DNA of 5,602 nt. Origin: Opitutales bacterium (GTDB lineage: Bacteria; Verrucomicrobiota; Verrucomicrobiia; Opitutales; JAIRKQ01). The position numbers were made by a program, and so were the translations under genes. This document shows positions 1 to 5,602 of the stretch, in pieces. Where the stretch lies: contig JAIDVZ010000010.1 in assembly GCA_029059365.1 (NCBI GenBank), positions 1 to 5,602 on the forward strand, in the 5' to 3' direction. The notes beneath the pieces are model-generated. The model had not been told where the DNA came from. It did not search any database and saw only the letters and a list, made by a program, of their open reading frames with translations. The number at the start of each line of letters is the position of its first letter. Positions within the stretch are counted from its first letter, which is position 1.

Positions 1-61
1 ACATTTATCATTGTATTTAAAACACCTTGACTTTTTTTGTACAAGTTTAGTGTGATGCGTC

Positions 62-256
62 ATGGATTCTTGGCGGTTTTTTTTGTTATTATTTTTGTTA
101 TCATCCGTGTTATTTGGATGTTCTTCAACGGAAGACACGTCATCTTCAGAGTTACCATGGGCGCGTCCAGCTAATTGGGATATAAATCGTCCACTTCAGC
201 AATATGATTCAAATAGTTCGCACGAAAATGCCTCTCATCAATTTAAAAGCAGGTAA
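62..256 (+). CDS. Small predicted lipoprotein (64 aa), function unknown
   Basis: The product starts with a lipoprotein signal peptide: Arg5, a hydrophobic stretch at residues 6-18 rich in Phe and Leu, then the lipobox L17-F18-G19-C20. Signal peptidase II would cleave before Cys20, leaving a 45-residue lipid-anchored protein. The mature part is Ser/Thr/Asn-rich and polar, without an enzyme-like fold; its only distinctive piece is LPWARPANW at residues 31-39, which resembles an LPWxRPxxW motif I associate, from memory only, with small lipoproteins of Verrucomicrobiota. No Shine-Dalgarno sequence precedes the ATG, and an out-of-frame ATG lies at 55. An 8-T run (77-84) sits in the signal-peptide codons. 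The stop TAA is in the same frame as rsmI, whose start follows after only 6 nt, so translation of the two is probably coupled. It is much too small to be LpoA, the lipoprotein beside rsmI in gammaproteobacteria. The lipoprotein call is firm; the function is unknown. Confidence 0.8.
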   Translation: MDSWRFFLLLFLLSSVLFGCSSTEDTSSSELPWARPANWDINRPLQQYDSNSSHENASHQFKSR

Positions 257-262
257 ACGCTT

Positions 263-946
263 GTGGGGCTATACATCGTAACAACTCCGATTGGTAATCT
301 TCTTGATATTACGTATCGTGCAGTTGAGTGTTTGCGGGCAAGCGACATTATCGCCTGTGAGGATACAAGGATTACTTCAAAGTTACTGAAACACTTCGGT
401 ATTTCTTCCAAACCGATGCTACCATATCGTGACGATAACGAAATACGCGTTACTGATCGTTTAATATCTGAGCTACAAGATGGGAAGAATGTTTGTTTGG
501 TGAGTGATGCTGGTACGCCCTGTATCAGTGACCCTGGGTTTCGCATTGTGCGTGCAGCGAGAAAATTCGGAATTTCTGTAACGGTCATTCCCGGAGCTTG
601 TGCACTGGTATCTGCATTATCAGGAGCAGGTCTTCCGAGTGATGGTTTCTTATTTTTAGGTTTTTTACCTGCAAAATCATCAGCGCGCATAAAAATATTT
701 CAAAAATATTTCGATTTTGAGTATACCTTAATCTTTTATGAATCTTGTCATCGGTTGCTAAAATTTTTGTCCGATGCAGTCGCCGTTTTCGGTCCCACAC
801 GCTGCGTATGTGTAGCTAAAGAGATCACAAAAATACATGAACATTATTTCGTGGGTCCGCTAGGAACGGTATACGAGGAAGTTTCAAAATCAGCAGTTAA
901 GGGGGAATTTGTGGTAATTATTGCCCCGAATCGATTCGAGATCTGA
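263..946 (+). CDS. rsmI: 16S rRNA (cytidine(1402)-2'-O)-methyltransferase RsmI
   Basis: RsmI uses S-adenosylmethionine to 2'-O-methylate C1402 in the decoding centre of 16S rRNA, a family-level role in fidelity of initiation and decoding. The protein is a tetrapyrrole-methylase-fold enzyme with the RsmI signatures in order: TTPIGNLLDIT at 7-17, CEDTR at 32-36, LVSDAGTPCISDPG at 79-92 (the SAM-binding glycine region), VIPGACALVSALSGAGLP at 108-125, FLGFLPAK at 131-138, FYESCHRL at 158-165 and EITKIHEH at 187-194. The GTG start is forced: an in-frame TAA (254-256) lies just upstream, and the conserved N-terminus begins at residue 3. A partial SD, AGG at 251-253, lies 9 nt before it, inside the end of the lipoprotein gene. 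At 227 residues it is shorter than the roughly 285-residue E. coli type and ends shortly after the catalytic domain, so the C-terminal helical domain is absent. Short forms of this kind exist in other phyla, so I regard it as intact. Confidence 0.95.
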   Translation: MGLYIVTTPIGNLLDITYRAVECLRASDIIACEDTRITSKLLKHFGISSKPMLPYRDDNEIRVTDRLISELQDGKNVCLVSDAGTPCISDPGFRIVRAARKFGISVTVIPGACALVSALSGAGLPSDGFLFLGFLPAKSSARIKIFQKYFDFEYTLIFYESCHRLLKFLSDAVAVFGPTRCVCVAKEITKIHEHYFVGPLGTVYEEVSKSAVKGEFVVIIAPNRFEI

Positions 947-995
947 TTATTATTGCATAGAAAAATTGAGATGTTATTAGCTTAGCTAGTCTGTT

Positions 996-1973
996 ATGGC
1001 AGAAGAAAAATATACCTTGGAGTTTGAGAAACCTTTGCAGGAAATGAGCCGTATTCTAGCAGATATGCAGGCGCAGTCGGCTAATACAGAGGTAGATGTT
1101 TCGAGTGAACTTGAGATGATCGAGACCAAAATAGAGAACACAAAAGAAAAGGTATATTCTAACTTAAGCGCTTGGAATAGGGTGCAGATTGCCAGACATC
1201 CGAATCGTCCATATTCTTTGGACTATATATCCAGAATTTTTTTACATTTTCAAGAGTTGCACGGTGATCGGTTATTTGCCGATGATCATTCGATAATATG
1301 TGGAACCGCTGATTTTGAAGGTGAACCAGTCATGGTGGTCGCACAACAAAAAGGTCGTTCGACTAAAGAAAACATTTATCGAAATTTTGGATGTCCAAAT
1401 CCTGAGGGATATCGCAAGGCTATACGTGTAATGCGCTTAGCTGGGCGGTTTGGGTTACCGATTATCGCGCTCATTGATACACCTGGAGCATATCCCGGAG
1501 TTGGATCGGAAGAACGCCATGTTGCAGAAGCGATAGCGGTAAATATCCGTGATATGTTTATGGTCGATGTGCCAATAATAGCGGTCATCATCGGGGAGGG
1601 TGGCTCTGGAGGTGCGCTTGGAATAGCAGTGGCTGACCGTGTATTAGCGTTGGAAAATGCGTATTATTCCGTCATTTCTCCAGAAGGATGTGCGGCTATT
1701 TTATGGAAAGATCGTGCTCAAGCCCCATCTGCGGCGGATGCGTTATGCTTATCACCTGAACAGCTATTAAAATTCGGGATTGTTGAAGAAATAATCAAAG
1801 AACCTTTGGGAGGGGCGCATAATGATTATGATCAGACTGCATCAGCGATAAAAAAAGCACTTCATTCACATTTAGGTGATCTTAAAAAATTTTCCAAAAA
1901 AGAGTTGCTTGATGGGCGATATAAACGCTTTCGTAGGCTAGGGGTTTGGGGGGATAAGGCTACAAAAGAATGA
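996..1973 (+). CDS. accA: Acetyl-CoA carboxylase carboxyltransferase subunit alpha
   Basis: AccA pairs with AccD to form the carboxyltransferase that moves the carboxyl group from carboxybiotin on AccB to acetyl-CoA, giving malonyl-CoA, the committed step of fatty-acid synthesis in the cytoplasm. The N-terminal LEFEKPLQEM (8-17) and following helical region are typical of AccA. The crotonase-like core contains ARHPNRPYSLDY (66-77), HGDR (89-92), QKGR (118-121), RNFGCPNPEGYRKA (129-142), DTPGAYPGVGSEER (161-174), IGEGGSGGALGI (199-210, the oxyanion-hole glycines), YSVISPEGCAAILWK (224-238) and EPLGGAH (269-275). Length (325) is normal for the family (about 319 in E. coli). The ATG has no Shine-Dalgarno sequence in the 49-nt gap behind rsmI. 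The last codons overlap the next gene by ATGA. No accD lies in the window, so the partner subunit is encoded elsewhere. No residue looks unusual. Confidence 0.97.
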   Translation: MAEEKYTLEFEKPLQEMSRILADMQAQSANTEVDVSSELEMIETKIENTKEKVYSNLSAWNRVQIARHPNRPYSLDYISRIFLHFQELHGDRLFADDHSIICGTADFEGEPVMVVAQQKGRSTKENIYRNFGCPNPEGYRKAIRVMRLAGRFGLPIIALIDTPGAYPGVGSEERHVAEAIAVNIRDMFMVDVPIIAVIIGEGGSGGALGIAVADRVLALENAYYSVISPEGCAAILWKDRAQAPSAADALCLSPEQLLKFGIVEEIIKEPLGGAHNDYDQTASAIKKALHSHLGDLKKFSKKELLDGRYKRFRRLGVWGDKATKE

Positions 1974-2251
1974 ATACCTTTAGGCTGATATTGATTTTTC
2001 TATGCATGATATTATTTCTATTGGCGGGTGTCTTGACATCTAGGCTGGTCCATTCTAATAATGAAGAGCATTTTTTTAGCCGAAAAGCGGAAGAGCTAGC
2101 AGCTCAGGACAAAAAATTAAATACAGAATTTCAATTAAAACAAGATTACATGCGAAAGATGATCAGCGATTCGGATGTAATCGAGCAGACGATCCGGGAG
2201 AAAACAGGATTATCTAAGCCAAATGAGGTAATATTTAAGTTTGAAGATTAG
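1970..2251 (+). CDS. FtsB/DivIC-family septum formation initiator protein
   Basis: This 93-residue protein has the bitopic layout of FtsB/DivIC. A very short cytoplasmic N-terminus (MNTFR) is followed by one membrane helix at about residues 6-24. A polar, charged coiled-coil-prone segment comes next at about 33-70 (RKAEELAAQDKKL and onward), and then the C-terminal block at 70-92, with IEQTIREKTGLSKPNEVIFKF. That block matches the family pattern in which an (A)RE-x-LG-x-x-x-P-x-E motif precedes a short strand. In the family such proteins join FtsL and FtsQ (or DivIB) in the periplasm and help activate septal peptidoglycan synthesis. The gene starts at the ATGA overlap with accA, a classic sign of translational coupling, with GGATAAGG (about 1952-1959) inside accA as a possible ribosome site. 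FtsB and DivIC cannot be told apart here, so no symbol is given. Lineage-specific coiled-coil membrane proteins are the alternative, but the C-terminal signature argues against that. Confidence 0.8.
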   Translation: MNTFRLILIFLCMILFLLAGVLTSRLVHSNNEEHFFSRKAEELAAQDKKLNTEFQLKQDYMRKMISDSDVIEQTIREKTGLSKPNEVIFKFED

Positions 2252-2262
2252 TATATTGTTTT

Positions 2263-3684
2263 ATGGATAATACAGCTAAAGAAACGAGGATGCGTTTTTG
2301 TGAATATGGGCAGGAACATGTTTTCAAATTTTGGGAGATTTTATCAGAGGATAGTCGGTTGCGGCTGCTGCAGCAGGCAAAATCGATTGATCTAGAGTAC
2401 TTAAGTAAAATTATCCAATCCGTACTACATGAGAGAGTAGTAGATCCGCAGTTTTATAAGGATATCCAGCCAGCTAATTTTATAAAACGGCCGAATAGTG
2501 CAACAGATCAATTGCGCTGCAATGAGATTATTCAGCTTGGTGAAGAAAAAATTCGTGATGGTAAAGTTGCGATTTTTACAGTTGCTGGTGGGCAAGGAAC
2601 TCGTCTTGGTTGCGTGATCCCGAAGGGCACAACTCCGATCACACCGATAAAAAAGAAAAGCTTGTTTCAAGTATTCGCTGAGAAGATTCGTGCTGCCGAG
2701 AAAAAATACGAATGTCAATTTCATTGGGTTATTCTCACAAGTGACAGAAATCACAATGAAACGATAGAATTTTTTGGAAAAAATGATTCATTCGGGATAG
2801 AAAATATACACTTTATCAAACAAGGGTTGATGCCGGCAGTTGATTTTGATGGGAAAATATTAATGGAATCGCGCGACAGAATCGCGATGTATCCTAATGG
2901 CCATGGAGGCGCTCTAAAAGCGCTTGAACAAACTGGTATGCTGACAATGTTGAAAAACAGAGGAATTGATACCATCAGCTATTTTCAGGTAGATAATCCG
3001 TTGGTGAAGTGCGTGGATCCATATTTGGTTGGGGTTCATGAAAAAAATAAGGCTCAAATCACTTCTCGGATGGTTAAAAAACTATATCCTGAAGAAAAGG
3101 TTGGTGTATTTTGCAAGAAAGATGGTCAATTATATGTAGTTGAATATTCCGATTTGCCGCGAGAATGTGCGATGGCAAAAACAGAGACTGGAGATTTAAA
3201 ATTCTGTGCAGCGAATGTTGGTATACACCTATTTAGTGTACCATTTATTGAAAAATTTGGTGTTACCATCCAGTCAGAGATTCCGTATCACGCTTCTAAA
3301 AAGACCATTCCAACAATCGATAATTTGGGTGAACCATTGATGCCAGATAGTACGAATGGTATAACTTTCGAGATGTTCATTTTTGACGCGTTCCCATTTG
3401 CGACCAAAAATATCGTAGTTGAGAGCAAACGTAGCGAAACTTTTAGTCCGGTTAAGAATGCGGATGGACTAGATTCACCGAAAACATGTAAGCAGGATCA
3501 ATTGAGATTGTTTGCTCATTGGTTGTTACAGGCAGGGGCGGATATCCCGACTGATGCTAACGGATTACCTCCGTTTGATATCGAAATCAGTCCGATGTTT
3601 GCGGATAATGAGAAGGATTTTTTGAAAAAATGGGCAGCCTTAGAGGCACGGCCAGCAATTGGACCTGGACAGTACATCGAATAG
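2263..3684 (+). CDS. UDPGP-family UTP:sugar-1-phosphate uridylyltransferase, UAP1/AGX-like
   Basis: The enzyme should join UTP and a sugar 1-phosphate to give a UDP-sugar plus pyrophosphate in the cytoplasm. It belongs to the UDPGP type 1 family, not the GalU or GlmU type. In order: a helical N-terminal domain (about 1-100); the nucleotide loop AGGQGTRLG (108-116) with PKG at 120-122; SLFQVFAEKI (133-142); PNGHGGALKAL (211-221); FQVDNPLVKCVDP (241-253), with Asp244 as likely metal ligand; the uracil/sugar-region EYSDLP (294-299); AANVGIHLFS (316-325); YHASKKTIP (342-350); FEMFIFDAFPFA (369-380); and FSPVKNADG (394-402), with conserved Lys398. The last four blocks resemble eukaryotic UDP-N-acetylglucosamine pyrophosphorylase (human UAP1 has FSPLKNAD) more than UDP-glucose pyrophosphorylase. 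Length 473 is near the family norm. The ATG lies 11 nt after the septum gene without an SD. The next gene is a matching phosphosugar mutase. Whether the substrate is GlcNAc-1-P, GalNAc-1-P or Glc-1-P cannot be read from sequence. Confidence 0.87.
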   Translation: MDNTAKETRMRFCEYGQEHVFKFWEILSEDSRLRLLQQAKSIDLEYLSKIIQSVLHERVVDPQFYKDIQPANFIKRPNSATDQLRCNEIIQLGEEKIRDGKVAIFTVAGGQGTRLGCVIPKGTTPITPIKKKSLFQVFAEKIRAAEKKYECQFHWVILTSDRNHNETIEFFGKNDSFGIENIHFIKQGLMPAVDFDGKILMESRDRIAMYPNGHGGALKALEQTGMLTMLKNRGIDTISYFQVDNPLVKCVDPYLVGVHEKNKAQITSRMVKKLYPEEKVGVFCKKDGQLYVVEYSDLPRECAMAKTETGDLKFCAANVGIHLFSVPFIEKFGVTIQSEIPYHASKKTIPTIDNLGEPLMPDSTNGITFEMFIFDAFPFATKNIVVESKRSETFSPVKNADGLDSPKTCKQDQLRLFAHWLLQAGADIPTDANGLPPFDIEISPMFADNEKDFLKKWAALEARPAIGPGQYIE

Positions 3685-3700
3685 ATATATACTAGTTCAC

Positions 3701-5602
3701 ATGGTGGATCTAAAATCTTTCATAGCGAGCAGTAAATTATTGGATAGTGCTCGCAAAAATTTGTCTGAATTTCTTGATTGTAAGGGACTTCCGAAATGGG
3801 CAAGTGAGTCAATATCGGAATTATTGATAAATCAGGAATATGACGAGCTTAATGATCGATTTTTCAAGACGTCAGAGTTTGGTACTGGTGGAATACGTGG
3901 CCGTACGGTTGGTCGAATAGTTACCAAGGCGGAGCAGGGGACAAATGATCATCCAATCCCTGAACATGCATCGATTGGATTAGTATATGTGAACGATTTT
4001 AACATCGTTCGAGCTACGATTGCGCTGTTTAAACACTGTAAATCGTTTTTAAACAAGCATCAACGTATGCATGAACGTCCAGCTTTAGTAATTTCACGGG
4101 ACACTAGATGTTTTTCGAAACATTTTTGTGAACTTTGTGCGTCAACTTGGACCCGACTTGGTGGTCATGCCATGATTTTTGACGGTCCACGTTCAACCCC
4201 GCAGCTAAGCTTTTCTGTGCGTTACCTCGGTGCGATCGCCGGTGTAATGATTACGGCCAGTCATAATCCGTGGCATGATAATGGATTTAAAGCGTATTTT
4301 GCAGATGGTGCCCAAATGGTTGATCCGCATGCATCATCGGTAATTGCGGAATTTAACAAACTAACGTTAGAGGATATCGTCAAATTTTTGGATGTTGATC
4401 TATCATCTGTCAGTATTTTGAATGATTATGCTGATAAAGCATACCTGGATGCTGTTGCTGAGACCGTGCTTGATGAACGATTATTAAAATCTCATTCCCC
4501 GTCTGTGGTTTTTACTCCATTGCATGGAGTCGGGGCAATTTCTGCGTTACCGGCGATGGACAGATTTGGTATACGTTACACCGTCGTTGATGCACAAAAT
4601 GATCAAGATCCGTTGTTCAGCACAGTTAAATCTCCAAATCCAGAGAACCATGAAGCTTTAGCATTAGCCGTGGATCAAGCGCGTAAGTGTGGGGCAAACG
4701 TTGTGCTGGCTACTGATCCAGATGATGATCGTGTCGCACTTTCAGCTAGAAACAAATCAGGTAAATTTGAATATTTTTCTGGAAATATTGCCTGGTCATT
4801 ACTGTTAGATTATCGATTAAGCACGTTGCAAAGGACTGGTTTTTTAAATTCTGAGAATTGCCAACATTTTGCTGTGATCAAAACATTTGTAACCACACCG
4901 TTAATCGAAAAAATTGCTGCTAATTATGGTGTAAAATGTATCAATACATTGACTGGTTTTAAATGGATCGGTGATAAAATAAATGATTATGAAAATTCTT
5001 TGATTTCGCAGATTTTTCAAAAAGAGGGCGGTCTGGTTATAGATTATGATAAAACTGAGACCAAAAAACGTCGTGAATTGTTGAGAGATAATTCAACTTT
5101 ATTTCTTTTTGGATGTGAGGAAAGTTATGGCTGTTTGTCGAGTGATATTGTGCGTGATAAAGATGCAAATTCGGCGGTATTGATGTTGTGTGAACTCGCC
5201 GCGTATGCTGCGCAGAATAAAAAGACAATATGTGATTTACGGAATGAATTATTTGATAAGTACGGTTTTTTTGGAGAAAGCGTACTAAATATTTATTATG
5301 ATAGTGCAGACGGTGCACAAAAAATTGCCAATATTTTGGACAGTTATCGCGCTGATCCGCCCAAGATTGTAGGAGATGCTGCCGTTGTAAAATTTGTTGA
5401 TTTTCAACAAGGTACGATTTGTGATCGTGATGGAAAGAAAATTGAGAAACAAAACTTTTTTTTCATTGAATTGGCCAACGGCTGTCGATATGCAGTACGC
5501 GCCAGTGGCACGGAACCTAAGCTAAAATTTTACATGTTTTGTGAAAGTATCCTACAAGCAACCTTAGCTTCTACACGTGAAAAAACAGATCGTCAGCTAG
5601 AT
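3701..5602 (+). CDS. Phosphoglucomutase/phosphomannomutase family protein (PGM2-like), 3' partial
   Basis: This alpha-D-phosphohexomutase should interconvert hexose 6-phosphate and hexose 1-phosphate through a phosphoserine and a bisphosphate intermediate. The open frame runs 634 codons from the ATG at 3701 to the window end without a stop. Hallmarks in order: EFGTGGIRG (59-67); the phosphoserine loop TASHNP (185-190), Ser187 catalytic; PNPE (312-315); the Mg-binding loop DPDDDR (339-344); TGFKWIG (418-424), typical of the PGM2 branch; the sugar-binding loop GCEESYG (471-477); and the phosphate-binding loop RASGTEPK (600-607). All four domains are therefore present, and only a short C-terminal tail should be missing. 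Unusual points: a segment of about 35 residues (430-465, including VIDYDKTETKKRRELL) between the TGFKWIG and EESYG blocks, and Asp342 where relatives usually have Ala or Gly. The gene follows the uridylyltransferase by 16 nt with no SD, and probably feeds it with sugar 1-phosphate. Glucose, GlcNAc or pentose phosphates remain possible substrates. Confidence 0.9.
   Translation, partial: MVDLKSFIASSKLLDSARKNLSEFLDCKGLPKWASESISELLINQEYDELNDRFFKTSEFGTGGIRGRTVGRIVTKAEQGTNDHPIPEHASIGLVYVNDFNIVRATIALFKHCKSFLNKHQRMHERPALVISRDTRCFSKHFCELCASTWTRLGGHAMIFDGPRSTPQLSFSVRYLGAIAGVMITASHNPWHDNGFKAYFADGAQMVDPHASSVIAEFNKLTLEDIVKFLDVDLSSVSILNDYADKAYLDAVAETVLDERLLKSHSPSVVFTPLHGVGAISALPAMDRFGIRYTVVDAQNDQDPLFSTVKSPNPENHEALALAVDQARKCGANVVLATDPDDDRVALSARNKSGKFEYFSGNIAWSLLLDYRLSTLQRTGFLNSENCQHFAVIKTFVTTPLIEKIAANYGVKCINTLTGFKWIGDKINDYENSLISQIFQKEGGLVIDYDKTETKKRRELLRDNSTLFLFGCEESYGCLSSDIVRDKDANSAVLMLCELAAYAAQNKKTICDLRNELFDKYGFFGESVLNIYYDSADGAQKIANILDSYRADPPKIVGDAAVVKFVDFQQGTICDRDGKKIEKQNFFFIELANGCRYAVRASGTEPKLKFYMFCESILQATLASTREKTDRQLD

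Noticed and set aside
27..55. TTGACT (27-32) as a -35 box of a promoter for the lipoprotein gene
   Set aside because: No acceptable -10 box lies 16-18 nt downstream (best is TAGTGT at short spacing, three of six matches), and the upstream gene context is cut off.
77..84. 8-T run in the lipoprotein signal peptide as a phase-variation tract
   Set aside because: The run is short, the frame is open, and a similar 8-T run at 5456-5463 in the mutase suggests it reflects AT-rich Phe codons.
238..690. 150-codon minus-strand open frame opposite rsmI
   Set aside because: It lies wholly opposite a confidently assigned gene and shows no recognisable motif.
953..980. TTGCAT and TATTAG as a promoter in front of accA
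   Set aside because: Only three and four of six consensus matches in AT-rich DNA where such pairs arise by chance.
978..989. Short AGCT-AGCT inverted repeat just before the accA start
   Set aside because: Four-base arms are too short for a credible hairpin or operator, and no T-run follows to make a terminator.
5037..5318. 93-codon minus-strand open frame opposite the mutase
   Set aside because: Its product is a His/Tyr/Ser-rich composition artefact of the antisense strand and lies opposite conserved mutase sequence.
5597..5602. Mutase as a truncated pseudogene
   Set aside because: The frame is open to the last base with every catalytic motif present, so the missing stop is due to the window edge.

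Overview
The window is AT-rich bacterial DNA, densely coded on the + strand. It holds six genes in a row: a small lipoprotein, rsmI, accA, an FtsB/DivIC-type septum protein, a UDPGP-family sugar nucleotidyltransferase of eukaryotic UAP1/AGX type, and a PGM2-like phosphohexomutase that is still open at the window end. Gaps are 49 nt or less, accA and the septum gene overlap by 4 nt, and I see no terminator, so the block reads like one operon. The 5' flank (1-61) and the gap 947-995 are the only non-coding stretches of any length.

Taxon (inference, no search run): a UAP1-type uridylyltransferase followed by a long PGM2-like mutase, the SD-poor starts and the tiny lipoprotein with an LPWxRPxxW motif fit the PVC group. 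Verrucomicrobiota, perhaps an AT-rich Opitutae-type lineage, is my best guess with moderate confidence.

Left part (62-946): the lipoprotein gene lies in the same reading frame as rsmI. One TAA and two further codons separate them, so rsmI can only start at the GTG at 263. RsmI 2'-O-methylates C1402 of 16S rRNA, and this copy is short, with the catalytic core only. Middle part (996-2251): accA supplies half of the carboxyltransferase for fatty-acid synthesis, and the coupled 93-residue protein has the membrane anchor, coiled coil and C-terminal signature of FtsB/DivIC divisome proteins. Right part (2263-5602): the mutase should interconvert hexose-6-phosphate and hexose-1-phosphate, and the nucleotidyltransferase should activate the 1-phosphate with UTP to a UDP-sugar. 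Together accA, the septum protein and the sugar pair tie membrane lipid, division and envelope or storage polysaccharide supply to one transcript.

No RNA gene, mobile element, CRISPR array or clear repeat was seen. No radically new system is evident. The most open questions are the substrate of the UAP1-like/PGM2-like pair and the role of the small lipoprotein.
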